A stretch of DNA of 26,034 nucleotides from Planctomycetaceae bacterium (GCA_004556055.1 SFIW01000032.1:1-26034), one strand, 5' to 3'. Positions 1-8,508 are shown, numbered from the stretch's first letter. A program made the numbers and translations. The notes: generated by a model from the sequence alone, not told the origin.

Positions 1-465
1 TGGTACACCACGGTTGGCTGCTATGAGGGATCCAAGGCTGACCTGAATACCATGACCATGCCCGCCTCCGATGTGATCCTCTACGCCAAGTGGGTTCCCA
101 AGACCCACACGGTCAAGGCGTATCAGACCAAGGACGCGCTAGAGAACGGCGAAGATGCACTCCACACTTATGACAACGTTCCTCACGGCACAACGGTAAC
201 TCCTACGCCGGCAGACCCCGTGAATGGTCAGTACACCTTTGTCGGCTGGTTCTACATCAGCGATACCGGTGAGGAAAAGGCGTACAACTTCTCCATGCCC
301 GTCAACCGCGATCTGAACCTCTACGCCAAGTGGAGCTCCAACACGCTGATGAACTATACCATCAGGTATGCGATTGAAAATGCAGACGGCACTCTCACCT
401 ATATCGCGGATGATACCACCGGCAGCGCACTGGCAGGCAGCACCAAGACCTTCGACGCCAAGACG
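1..465 (+). CDS. Partial surface protein with InlB B-type (Flg_new) repeats, open at the 5' edge
   Basis: Frame 1 is open from base 1. It encodes two copies of the InlB B / Flg_new repeat, each ending in a variant of LYAKW (DVILYAKW near base 73, LNLYAKW near base 316) with an FVGWF-type strand before the second. A linker with YTIRYAIENADG and a TGSALAGSTKTFDAK motif follows. Such repeats are typical of cell-wall or secreted adhesins of Firmicutes and other gut bacteria. Codon use (gcc, acc, ctg, aag mixed with gat/gaa) is less CG-rich than everything downstream. In homologues as I recall them, the TKTFDAK motif continues into a glycine/tyrosine-rich segment; here the frame runs straight into HsdR near 465. 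The piece is therefore probably a truncated foreign fragment, joined by assembly or recombination. Confidence 0.65.
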
Positions 466-2048
466 ATGCGCAATTCCGCGACGTACCCCTTCCGCACGAC
501 GCGCGTGACCCCGGAATACCTCAAACGCCAGAAAAACCCCGAATACGAGGCGAAATACCTCCATGGGTTCAACGCGCTCCTCGCCGTGAGCGACGTTCAC
601 GCCGCGATACGATACTACAAGACCTTCAAGGAGAAGCTCGGCGATCGGTTCGGGAAGGAGTTCAAGATCGGGATCATCTTCAGCGCGTCGAAGAACGAGA
701 ACAGCGACGCCGCGCTCGGAGCCCTCGACGAGGTCGCGAACAACTGGATCGACGACGAGAATAACGAAAGCGCCGCCGAACTCGGCTCCGAAGAGTTCAA
801 CTTCCTCGAATCCGCGATTCAAGACTACAACAAGCTTTTCAACGTCTCCTACAGCGCCAATGACCGCTACTTCGCGAATTATTACAAAGACATTTCGGCG
901 CGCGTGAAGAATCGCGAATTGGATTTGCTCATCGTCGTGAATATGTTCCTCACGGGCTTCGACGCGCCGACGCTCAACACGCTTTGGTGCGACAAGAATT
1001 TGCGGTATCACGGGCTTTTGCAGGCGTTTTCGCGGACGAATCGAATTCTGAACGCGACGAAGTCGCAGGGTAATATCGTGTGCCTGCGGGATTTGCGCGA
1101 CGAGGTCGACGCCGCGCTGCGCCTCTTCGGGGACTCGAGCGCGAAGGGCGTCGTCGTTCTGCGCCCCTTCGAGGACTACTGGGACGGTTACGTCGACGAG
1201 GACGGGAAGCCCAAGCCCGGTTACGTCGAGTTGACGACGAAGTTCCAGGATCGTTTCGAGCCGGGGGCGGAGACGATCGGGGAAAAGGAAGAGGTCGCGT
1301 TCATTCGATCCTGCGTCTGCGCAACACCCTGTGCGCGTTCGACGAATTCGAAGGGAAGGACCGTTTCGAAGAGGGTGATTTCAACGCGTATAAGAACGAA
1401 TATTATCGCCTCAAAGACAAGTATCAGCCCGTCGGGGACGGGATCGACGCGGAGGGTAATTCGCAGCCCGCGCCCCCCCTTCCCCCGGACGTGGTTTTCG
1501 AGATCGAGTTGATCTCGCAGATCGACGCGGACGTGGAGTATATCCTCGACCTGATCCGCGCGTACGCGACGGATGAAGTCCCGAAGGACGCGAAATCGAA
1601 GGTCACGCCGGAACAGATCCTCCGCACGATCGGCGGAAATATCCAGCTTCGTCCGAAGAAGGAGCTCTTCGAAGCGTTCCTGCGCCGCGTCGACGAGAAG
1701 ACGTATATCGAACGCGCGGCGAACGGGTTCGACGTGCGCGAAGAATGGCGCGCGCTCGTCGACGAAGAGTATGAAAGGCGCCTAGACGCGCTCATCCAAG
1801 AGGAGCGCCTCAAGCCTGCGGAGACGCGCCGGTTCGTCCGCTCCGTCATCCACCGCGCGCGACTCGGCGACAACCCCGCCTATCTTGTCACCGGCAACGG
1901 AACCGACGTCGACAAGATTTTGCCCCCCGTCTCGATCTTTGCGAAGAAGGGCCCGAACCGCATGGAAGTGAGCCGCCGCGTTATCGCGAAGCTCCGCCGC
2001 TTCGTCGAACTCTTCGCCGGCGTAAAGCGCCCCGACGACGACCTGTGA
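466..2048 (+). pseudogene. hsdR: Type I restriction enzyme R subunit (HsdR), C-terminal part, 5'-truncated and frameshifted
   Basis: From about YPFRTT (base 484) frame 1 encodes the second helicase lobe and C-terminal region of HsdR, the ATP-dependent translocase/endonuclease subunit of type I restriction. Visible motifs are ALLAVSDVHAAIRYYKTF, LLIVVNMFLTGFDAP and the motif VI-like LLQAFSRTNRI. The N-terminal nuclease and the Walker A/DEAD half are absent, cut off by the join near 465. Near 1303-1311 the homology leaves frame 1 (ending EEVAFI) and resumes in frame 3 with ILRLRNTLCAFDEF, continuing to the stop at 2048. Related enzymes carry a few residues between these halves (an F-G-x-I-L type stretch), so a short deletion of about 13 nt is more likely than a single-base slip. 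No hsdM or hsdS lies nearby. HsdR identity is strong; the cause of the damage is uncertain. Confidence 0.8.
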
Positions 2049-2309
2049 ACGCAGATTCACAAGCCGGAGTTCTCTCGCGCGATCTTTTCCCAGTCAATCG
2101 CGCTTCATCGTAACTGCGATTAATAGGCGCAGAGGTTCCCTAATTCGATCGCTTTTTTAAGTTTATGATGAATCTCGATTATATCGGGAAATTGTCAATC
2201 GAGTTCCCTTATTCATGCCGCGAAGCTTGATTTCTTGACAATCCAATCGGATAATCGACGTTATAGAGCGTCGAGAAAGGCTTTCATAGGTTAAAGGGGA
2301 GGGAAGAGT

Positions 2310-3134
2310 ATGAAGATAATCACGCTGATCGAGAATTCGTCGGAGCGGCGCGTCAGCGCGGAGCTGGAAGTCGAGCATGGGCTTTCTTTCTGGATTGAGA
2401 CGCGCGGGGGGGACGTCTGGCTCTCTGACGCGGGTCAGAGCGGGGCGGCGTGGCGCAACGCGGAGCGGCTCGGGCTCGATTTGGGGCGCGTCAAGGCGCT
2501 CGCGCTCAGTCACGGACACTACGACCATACGGGAGGCGCGGTCGAGTTTGGGACGCGTTTTCGCGACGCGACGATCTATTATCAGCGCGGGGCGCTCGCG
2601 AAGTTGACGCACGGGGAGCGGTATATCGGCTCCGACGCGGCGCTCGGGAGGCTTGCGAACGCGCGGGAGATTGTCGGCGAGGCGACGCTCGGGGAGGGGG
2701 TCTCCCTCTTCGCGGGGGCTCGCGGTCGACGTCTTTGGCCGCGCGGCAACGGGGCGTTGTCCGTAGAGCGCGCGCCTGGGGTCGTCGCGCCCGACGATTT
2801 CGCACACGAGGAATATCTCGTCGTCGAAGAGGAGGGACGGCGCGTTCTCTTTTCGGGGTGCGCTCACAACGGGATTCTCAACGTCCTCGATCGTTTTGCG
2901 GAGCTTTACGGGGGGGCTCCCGACGTCGTGATAGGGGGCTTTCATCTGTTGAGGAAGGAGGGTTACGCGTCGGAGGATCTCGCGGCGATAGCGGAGACGG
3001 CGCGAGAACTCAAGAAGACGCCGAGCGTCTACTATACGGGGCACTGCACGGGGGAGACTCCCGCGGCGATTCTTCGCGAGATTATGGGGGATCAATGCCG
3101 GATGTGCCGCGTCGGCGCGACGATAGAGGTTTGA
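2310..3134 (+). CDS. MBL-fold metallo-hydrolase, dihydropterin/RFA-P synthase-like (COG1237 type)
   Basis: The 274-aa protein has the metal-binding motif SHGHYDHTGG (residues ~68-77), characteristic of metallo-beta-lactamase-fold hydrolases. Later metal-ligand regions are FSGCAHNGILN, GGFHLL and a C-terminal YYTGHCTG. This set and the length match the family annotated as 7,8-dihydropterin-6-methyl-4-(ribofuranosyl)aminobenzene 5'-phosphate synthase-like, whose bacterial members mostly have unknown substrates. There is no signal peptide, so it is probably cytoplasmic. The ATG is preceded by a purine-rich GGGAGGGAAG ribosome site. It is transcribed alone, converging on nagB across a shared terminator. 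The family assignment is firm; the substrate cannot be told. Confidence 0.85.
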   Translation: MKIITLIENSSERRVSAELEVEHGLSFWIETRGGDVWLSDAGQSGAAWRNAERLGLDLGRVKALALSHGHYDHTGGAVEFGTRFRDATIYYQRGALAKLTHGERYIGSDAALGRLANAREIVGEATLGEGVSLFAGARGRRLWPRGNGALSVERAPGVVAPDDFAHEEYLVVEEEGRRVLFSGCAHNGILNVLDRFAELYGGAPDVVIGGFHLLRKEGYASEDLAAIAETARELKKTPSVYYTGHCTGETPAAILREIMGDQCRMCRVGATIEV

Positions 3135-3174
3135 CGATCGGGAAGGCGAGAGAAGGCGGCGGGTCAAGAAAGGA

Positions 3175-3224
3175 AAAAGACCGTTCCAGCAAGCGCTTTG
3201 ACGGGCGCTGAGGAACGGTCTTTT
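3175..3224. terminator. Bidirectional intrinsic terminator between MBL hydrolase and nagB
   Basis: A perfect 13-bp inverted repeat, AAAAGACCGTTCC (3175-3187) and GGAACGGTCTTTT (3212-3224), encloses a 24-nt loop that contains a smaller AGCGC/GCGCT hairpin. Its A/T ends give a T tract on both strands, which fits its place between two convergent genes. Confidence 0.85.
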
Positions 3225-3264
3225 CTCATTTTGTCGCGGGGTAACCGGGCGGGCGTAGGGACGT

Positions 3265-4047
3265 TTATTTTCGATCCAAAAGACTTGCGGAGTCGGCGTC
3301 GAGGTAGAGGGTCGCGTTGGGTAACGTGCGCAGGATGGTAGCGGGACACTCCGGCGAGACGGGGGCGTAGATGGTTTTGCGAACCGCTTCCGCCTTGAGA
3401 GGTCCCGGCACGGCGCAGATTTGACGCGCGGCGTTCGCGAGGGTCGGAACGGTGAGGGTGATCGCTTGCGTCGGAGTCTCCTCAATGGATGGGAAACACC
3501 CGTCGTTGACCTGCTGCTGTCGGCATTTGTCGTCGAGGTCGACGAGTTTGACGGACATGAAGTCGCGGAAGTCGGCGACGTGCGGGTCGTTGAAGGCGAT
3601 GTGCCCGTTCTCTCCGATCCCCATGACGACGACGTCGATCGGCCCTTGCGCCAAAATCGTCGTGTAGCGACTGAGCAAAAACTCGACGCTGTCCCCTCGA
3701 TCTTCCGGATCGAGGTAGTGAACCGCCTTAAATGGAAGCTTGCCGAAACAATGCTCCCTCAAATACCGCGAGAATCGCGCGGGGGAGCCCGGAGGGAGCC
3801 CGATATACTCGTCCATATGGAGAGCGACGACCTTAGTCCAGTCGACGTTTTTAGCGGCGCAGAGGGTTTGGAGCGTCTCGTTCTGCGACGGGGCGGCGGC
3901 AAAGACGACTCGGGCTTCGCCTTTCTCGTCAATCGCCTCGGCGATCGCTTTCGCCGCGTCGCGACCCGCGCGTCGGCCTAATTCGGCGCGCGTTTCGCTG
4001 AGCACGACGCGCAATTTGTCCGCGTGAAATGTCTTAGCTGTCGGCAT
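3265..4047 (-). CDS. nagB: Glucosamine-6-phosphate deaminase
   Basis: The 260-aa protein converts glucosamine-6-phosphate to fructose-6-phosphate and ammonia in amino-sugar catabolism, in the cytoplasm. It carries the NagB active-site motifs ALHMDEYIGLP (Asp79, Glu80) and GIGENGHIAFNDP (His149). The family's FNEP is FNDP here, an Asp in place of the usual Glu, which may mark a subfamily with altered specificity. Length is normal (~240-266). The start is supported by AAGGGAG upstream on the minus strand. It lies 117 bp downstream of purF but is separated from it by a terminator, so it is probably its own transcription unit. No nagA or PTS gene is adjacent. A related sugar-phosphate isomerase role is possible but less likely. 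Confidence 0.88.
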   Translation of the reverse strand: MPTAKTFHADKLRVVLSETRAELGRRAGRDAAKAIAEAIDEKGEARVVFAAAPSQNETLQTLCAAKNVDWTKVVALHMDEYIGLPPGSPARFSRYLREHCFGKLPFKAVHYLDPEDRGDSVEFLLSRYTTILAQGPIDVVVMGIGENGHIAFNDPHVADFRDFMSVKLVDLDDKCRQQQVNDGCFPSIEETPTQAITLTVPTLANAARQICAVPGPLKAEAVRKTIYAPVSPECPATILRTLPNATLYLDADSASLLDRK

Positions 4048-4075
4048 GGTACGTCTCCCTTTACTCGCTTTTGTA

Positions 4076-4125
4076 AAAAAAATAAGCGCGTCGAAGCTTC
4101 CAGAGAGTTCGGGAGCCTCGACGCG
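4076..4125 (-). terminator. Intrinsic terminator of purF
   Basis: Arms 4087-4101 and 4111-4125 form a stem of 8 bp (CGCGTCGA/TCGACGCG), one mismatch, then about 6 bp with one wobble. On the minus strand the stem is followed by TTATTTTTTTT. It separates purF from nagB. Confidence 0.8.
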
Positions 4126-4164
4126 TCGAAACTCTTCGAATTTTCTTCGACGTCGCGTTGTGGA

Positions 4165-5901
4165 TCAGTCGTAGGTGCGTCCTGTCACGCCCTCGATAAA
4201 GTTTTTACGCGCTTCGCTCGCCAAGCGACAGCCCCATTCGGTCGGGTACTCCCAGTTGACGCACGCCTGGCATAGTTCCATACCAGGAATACGAAGCGCG
4301 GTCGAGACGTCGCGCGGCTGGAGGTAATGCAACGAATCGCACCCGAGATCTTTCGCCATTTCGTCTTCGATCTCAGGGGTCATCTTCCATTTTCGCGCGA
4401 GCGCTTCGTCGGAGTCGACGCCGTCGATCCCGTATTTGCGCAGCAGATGACGCGGCGCGAAAAGCTCCGAGTACGTCGACATGTCGATTCCGTAGAAGCA
4501 AGGGGAAACGATCGGGGGGCACGCGACGCGAATGTGAATTTCTTTGGCTTTTCCGATCGTTTTGATCCGTTCGATGAGGACGCGCATCGTGGTGGAACGG
4601 ACGATCGAGTCTTCGACGAGAAGAATGCGCTTCCCTTCGAGAACCTCCGGAAGGGGCGTGTACTTCGTCTTCGCTTTCGAACCGCGCGTGTCGTTTCCTT
4701 CGATGAAGGTGCGACCGCTATAGCGGTTGCGCATGAGACCTTCGAGGCACGGAACGCCGAGACGGAACGCCATTCCTTCGGCGGCGGCGCGGCTCGTGTC
4801 CGGAACGGGAACGACGATCAAATCTTTTTTCTCTTCGGGAAGGAGTTCGTGACGCTCTTGGCTCTTGGGGTCGATCTTCTCGCCGCGTCGGGCCGCGTAT
4901 TTCGCGATCTCCTGCTCCGCGAGCGTTTCTCCGAGACGATGACGCGCGAGGTAGACGCTCTTGCCGTCGAGGATGCTCGCCGCGTTCGCAAAGTAGATCC
5001 ATTCGAAGAAGCACGGCGCGGGACGCTTCGGCTCAACGTAACGATCGACCGTCACGCTCGGCTCCGAGACGACCTTCTCGACCCCGTCGACGACTTCTTT
5101 CGCGCCAGGTTTCACGACGACGATTTCTCCCGGCTTAACGTCTTTGATTTCGTTCGGTTCAAATCCAAGATTGAAGAGAGCGACGCTTTCGCTCGCCGCC
5201 GCGAAGAGGTTCCCGTCGAACGCGTAGCTGAGCGGCTTAATTCCGTGAGGATCGCGCGCGACGAACATTTCCCCAAGCGCGTTCAGATAGACGAGCGTGT
5301 ACGCCCCGTCGAGACGGATCGTTTTGTTCGGATGAAGAATCGTTTTGCGGCAAACTTCCACGAGATCGCGTTCGCCTTCTTTAACTGCCGCGCAAAGATA
5401 ATGCATGAAGATTTCAGAGTCGGAATTGCGCGTGAAACAAGAGTTCGGGTCGAGCTGCAAGAGCTTCTTTTTTTCGTCTTCGTAGTTCGCCAACTGCCCG
5501 TTGAAGGCGAAGCTAAACCATTTGTTTTTCTTAATATGGGGACGTTCGAAAGGATGCGCGTAATTCACGTCGTCGCGCCCGCTCGTCGCGTATCGCACAT
5601 GACCTATCGCCGCAGGCCCCGCGAGCGCGTCCATGATCCGCTGGAACTGATCGCGATGATTCTGATGGAACGCTTCCGAGACGGTTCCTATTTCCTTGTA
5701 CGTTTCAAGGGGTTTCGAACGCGACGGGTTGTACGACGTAATTCCTGCGGAGAGCTGACCGCGATGCTGCAAATCCAGAAGCATACGCGGCACGAGTCTC
5801 GAAACTTCTCCGGGCCCGCCCGCTGGACAAAGGGGGGACGCCTTGCCGGTTGAGAGATGATAAATCGCGACGACGCCGCATTCTTCGTGTAATTCGCCCA
5901 T
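4165..5901 (-). CDS. purF: Amidophosphoribosyltransferase (glutamine PRPP amidotransferase), long form
   Basis: Catalyses the first committed step of purine synthesis: PRPP plus glutamine to 5-phosphoribosylamine. Residues 1-~290 form the Ntn glutaminase domain. The nucleophile would be Cys8 in EECGVVAIYH after removal of a short propeptide, as in Bacillus-type PurF. The HRGQLSAGI and FAFNGQLANY regions are present. The phosphoribosyltransferase domain holds the PRPP loop VEDSIVRSTT (429-438). Cys297 (CFFEWIYF), Cys468 (PCFYGID), Cys544 and Cys547 (CQAC) match the four 4Fe-4S ligands of Bacillus-type enzymes. At 578 aa it is ~80-100 residues longer than usual. Part of this is a charged insertion at ~337-360 and part an extended N-terminal domain. 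No clear Shine-Dalgarno precedes the ATG at 5901. It stands apart from other pur genes. Confidence 0.93.
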   Translation of the reverse strand: MGELHEECGVVAIYHLSTGKASPLCPAGGPGEVSRLVPRMLLDLQHRGQLSAGITSYNPSRSKPLETYKEIGTVSEAFHQNHRDQFQRIMDALAGPAAIGHVRYATSGRDDVNYAHPFERPHIKKNKWFSFAFNGQLANYEDEKKKLLQLDPNSCFTRNSDSEIFMHYLCAAVKEGERDLVEVCRKTILHPNKTIRLDGAYTLVYLNALGEMFVARDPHGIKPLSYAFDGNLFAAASESVALFNLGFEPNEIKDVKPGEIVVVKPGAKEVVDGVEKVVSEPSVTVDRYVEPKRPAPCFFEWIYFANAASILDGKSVYLARHRLGETLAEQEIAKYAARRGEKIDPKSQERHELLPEEKKDLIVVPVPDTSRAAAEGMAFRLGVPCLEGLMRNRYSGRTFIEGNDTRGSKAKTKYTPLPEVLEGKRILLVEDSIVRSTTMRVLIERIKTIGKAKEIHIRVACPPIVSPCFYGIDMSTYSELFAPRHLLRKYGIDGVDSDEALARKWKMTPEIEDEMAKDLGCDSLHYLQPRDVSTALRIPGMELCQACVNWEYPTEWGCRLASEARKNFIEGVTGRTYD

Positions 5902-6158
5902 GGAATAGACCCGTTCTGGTCAAGCTTCTGCGTGGAAGAGAGGACGAGGCGCGCGTCAAGGGCGGCGCGCTAAAAAACCTGTCCGCACTTCGTCTCTCTA
6001 TCGGACGCCAGGGCGCGGCGTCATAACATTTTTTTTGGAAAACCCGCAAGCGCCGCGCCGTCCGATCGTTATTTTCCGTTATTGTACCGTTAATTCGAGT
6101 CGCGGAAAGGGGCGCCGCGGAATCGAAATGGGAGTAGGGAGCGCGCGAGTCGGACGTA
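5902..6158. other. Intergenic region upstream of purF, no gene seen
   Basis: This is the bulk of the 327-bp gap between the purF start and the next minus-strand gene. It contains GC-rich self-complementary runs (GCGCGC at about 5950 and 5965) that could fold in the purF leader. I see no convincing -35/-10 pair, riboswitch or reading frame. The purF promoter must lie here or just beyond. Confidence 0.5.
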
Positions 6159-6199
6159 AAATAAAAAAGAGACGCAAAATCAACACCCTTGCGTCTCTT
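6159..6199 (-). terminator. Intrinsic terminator of the 107-aa gene
   Basis: A perfect 11-bp inverted repeat, AAGAGACGCAA (6167-6177) and TTGCGTCTCTT (6189-6199), has an 11-nt loop. On the minus strand it is followed by TTTTTATTTTA. It lies 30 bp past the stop of the minus-strand gene at 6229. Confidence 0.85.
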
Positions 6200-6228
6200 C
6201 CTAGCTCTGACGATTTAACGTCCGCGAC

Positions 6229-6552
6229 TCACCAGCCGTAGACGATATTTGACTCGATCACCTTACGCGCTTTTTCAAGATCGGCGCCAGTTTCATTCAT
6301 ATAGACGCGGATCGCCTGAAGCTTGTCGCCCGAAGCCTTCGAGAGACATTCGCGCGCGGTTTCGCTCGTTTCCGCCGTTCCGGTGATACCAAGTACGGCC
6401 TTGGAGATGACCCATGCGTCGCGCGGACGTTTCGTTACGCGAATCGGTTCTTCGGTCGGATAGTTTGCCTGGAGGACGGCTTTGGCTCCTTCAGCGTCAT
6501 CGGCCCAAGTGATAACGATGTGTGCCGGCGTTTCAATTTCAAAGAGCGGCAT
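6229..6552 (-). CDS. Small conserved-looking hypothetical protein, 107 aa
   Basis: I do not recognise this protein. The likely start is the ATG at 6552 (MPLFEIETP), preceded by AGAAGGAATCACAAT. A longer frame reaching 6717 lacks a ribosome site, and its extra 55 residues look like non-coding sequence. The product is soluble and mildly acidic. An N-terminal strand-rich part (HIVITWADDAEGAKAV) is followed by predicted helices ending in DLEKARKVIESNIVYGW. There is no signal peptide or membrane segment. It is flanked by its own terminator and separated from galM by 210 bp, so it is a single-gene unit. The shape suggests a small folded domain; the function is unknown. Confidence 0.6.
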   Translation of the reverse strand: MPLFEIETPAHIVITWADDAEGAKAVLQANYPTEEPIRVTKRPRDAWVISKAVLGITGTAETSETARECLSKASGDKLQAIRVYMNETGADLEKARKVIESNIVYGW

Positions 6553-6731
6553 ATTGTGATTCCTTCTAGCATAAGGTTTTAGTAACAGACTAGCGCGCGG
6601 CGCGCCAGCCGCCGGTTTGACCGCCATTTTTGACGTCATGAACCGGCGAATATCTATACTAGCAAAACACGCGCCGAAACGGTAGATTAAAATGAAAAAT
6701 TTGGAAAAATTTTTCATCTCTCGCCCGTCGA

Positions 6732-6749
6732 CGACCCAAATTAGGGTCG
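6732..6749 (-). terminator. Weak hairpin after the aldose 1-epimerase gene
   Basis: CGACCC (6732-6737) pairs with GGGTCG (6744-6749) around a 6-nt loop, 13 bp past the epimerase stop. No T tract follows directly on the minus strand, so termination here is only possible. Confidence 0.3.
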
Positions 6750-6762
6750 CGTCGGTCTATTT

Positions 6763-7962
6763 TCATTCGACGGTGAAGGTGTGAACCGTCGTGTGACGAT
6801 ACGTCTCGCCTGGCTTGAGAATCGTCGTCGGGAACTCGGGATGGTTCGGAGAATCCGGATAATGCTGCGTTTCGAGGCAGAACGCCGAATGTTTCTCGTA
6901 CTTGTAGTTTCCAACTCCCGTCGAGCCGTCGAGGAAGTTGCCAGAGTAGAACTGAACCGCGGGTTCCGTCGTCGTGATCGTCATGACGCGACCCGATTTC
7001 GGATCCTTAACGACCGCGCACGGCCCCATTTCGCCAGCCGCTTTCTCCGCAAGGACGAAGCAGTGGTCGTAACCGCCGTGGAACTGCTCTTCCGTCACCT
7101 TGTCGATATCCTGACCGATCGGTTTCGCGTTCTGGAAATCAAGGGGCGTTCCTTCAACGGAGGCGACTTCGCCCGTGGGGATGAGCGTGTCGTTCGTCGG
7201 GAGGTACTTCGGCGCGTTCATCTGAAGGACGTGATCGCGAATCGTGCCGGAGGTCGCGCCGCCGAGGTTCCAGAACGTGTGGTTCGTCAGGTTGATCGGG
7301 GTCGCTTTGTCCGTCGTCGCCGTGTAGTCGATCGTCAAGCTGTTGTCCGTCTTGAGGGAGTAGACGACCGTGACTTCGAGATTGCCAGGATAGCCTTCTT
7401 CGCCGTCCGCGGCCTTATACTTCAGAGTGAGGTAGGCGCCGTTGCAGTCGGCGGAGACGCTCGCGTCCCAAATCTTCTGGTCGAAACCTTTCAAACCGCC
7501 GTGAAGCGCGTTCGGGCCGTCGTTCGTCGGAAGCGTATATTCCGCTCCGTCAAGGGTGAACTTGCCGTTCGCGATACGGTTGCCGTAGCGACCGATCAAC
7601 GATCCGAAGTAGGGACGAACCGTCTGATATTCCGGAACCGTCGGATAGTTGCACGAAACGTTGGCGAGATTGCCGTCGCGATCCGGAACGTTCATCTCGT
7701 AGAGGACGCCGCCGAAGTCCAAAATCTTCGCCGAGACGCCGTTGGCGTTCACGAGCGTATAAGCGGTAACGACGTCCCCTTCTTGAGTCTGTCCGAAATA
7801 TGACGAGGTAACGGAGTTCATTTTAATCATCCCATTGAGGTTTTGCATGCTTTGGGCATGCATGTTGCGCCAAGTTCGGAAAAAGCCTTGAGCGGAGACC
7901 GTCGACGCGGTCAAAGCCGCCGCGACGCAAACGATGACGCCCGCGATCGTCGATTTTTTCAT
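6763..7962 (-). CDS. galM: Secreted aldose 1-epimerase (mutarotase)
   Basis: Interconverts alpha and beta anomers of galactose, glucose and other aldoses. The 399-aa protein starts with a signal peptide (MKKS, hydrophobic core, TVSA|QG, cleavage after ~24), so it acts outside the cytoplasm. GalM motifs follow in order: IGRYGNRIANGKF (~123-135), NDGPNALHGG (147-156), LTNHTFWNLGG with the catalytic acid His228, GYDHCFVL (Asp299), EPAVQFYSGNFLDG, and FCLETQHYPDSP with the catalytic base Glu364. Residues 25-50 form a linker before the catalytic domain, which makes it longer than cytoplasmic GalM (~340 aa). GGAAGA precedes the ATG. It is divergent from glgP across an AT-rich region. Export suggests a role in periplasmic or extracellular sugar processing. 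Confidence 0.92.
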   Translation of the reverse strand: MKKSTIAGVIVCVAAALTASTVSAQGFFRTWRNMHAQSMQNLNGMIKMNSVTSSYFGQTQEGDVVTAYTLVNANGVSAKILDFGGVLYEMNVPDRDGNLANVSCNYPTVPEYQTVRPYFGSLIGRYGNRIANGKFTLDGAEYTLPTNDGPNALHGGLKGFDQKIWDASVSADCNGAYLTLKYKAADGEEGYPGNLEVTVVYSLKTDNSLTIDYTATTDKATPINLTNHTFWNLGGATSGTIRDHVLQMNAPKYLPTNDTLIPTGEVASVEGTPLDFQNAKPIGQDIDKVTEEQFHGGYDHCFVLAEKAAGEMGPCAVVKDPKSGRVMTITTTEPAVQFYSGNFLDGSTGVGNYKYEKHSAFCLETQHYPDSPNHPEFPTTILKPGETYRHTTVHTFTVE

Positions 7963-8508
7963 GCGTATCTTCCTATCTACTAGTATGTGAAATTGAGCGG
8001 CGCTTGCGAAAATTCATGCGAAATTTTCAAGTGTCGCCGCTAAAACAACACGCCTAATAATACAAATCTTTAATCGTGATTCAATAGCGAAGGGAAAAAA
8101 AAGCGAAAATAACTCTTTTTCCTAAGAAATAACGCCTCAAAAACGCCTCTTTTGACACGAAACGAGCCCGCTGAGCGCAACGTTTTTATTCAAAAACAAG
8201 CACAATTCCCCTCCGTTTTTCCTTGTGTTTCTTCTTTTGGGGCCGCGGCAAAAAAATGTTGAAAGTTTATAGAAAATAGGTCTTTTTTGCCGGCGTCGTC
8301 CCTTTTAACGTCTAGACAAATTAACGTTTTGTCCAAAAATTATCGATTAGATGATTAGACATTTTGAAAGAAAACGTTTTTTGGGGGAAACGTTTCACCC
8401 CTAGACTGCGCCTCCCCACCCGGCGCGTCCGGCGCGTTGATGGTCGACCCTGCGTCGATCCCCTTACAGTCCCTTAATTTTACGTTACTCAGAAAGGATG
8501 ATGGGTCA
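7963..8508. other. AT-rich divergent intergenic region between galM and glgP
   Basis: This 546-bp stretch has no supported gene and is far richer in A/T than its neighbours. It must contain the promoters of galM (minus) and glgP (plus), though I see no near-consensus -35/-10 pair. AACGTT occurs four times (8179, 8323, 8373, 8389), the last three on the glgP side. Codons 8437-8508 are open in the glgP frame from a TTG, but they look unconserved and lack a ribosome site. Confidence 0.6.
8371..8400. promoter_or_regulatory. Tandem LacI-type operator-like palindromes upstream of glgP
   Basis: AAAACGTTTT (8371-8380) and GAAACGTTTC (8387-8396) are perfect palindromes with centres 16 bp apart. The second extends to GGG...CCC (8383-8400) with one mismatch on each side. 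A third, AACGTT, lies 50 bp upstream at 8323. A central CG within AAACGTTT is the classic core of LacI/GalR-family operators. The regulator is not in this window. Confidence 0.45.

Noticed and set aside
2235..2266. TTGACA with TTATAG as a promoter for the MBL hydrolase
   Set aside because: The spacing is 20 bp and the alternatives at 17-18 bp match the -10 poorly; too weak to annotate.
2163..3485. 440-aa minus-strand open frame across the MBL hydrolase and the terminator
   Set aside because: It runs through a strong bidirectional terminator and antisense to a recognised enzyme, and its Arg/Pro-rich product shows no domain.
4327..5853. 508-aa plus-strand open frame opposite purF
   Set aside because: purF on the minus strand has clear catalytic and Fe-S motifs along its whole length. 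The opposite frame is Arg/Phe/Asp-rich nonsense caused by the high-GC codon use.
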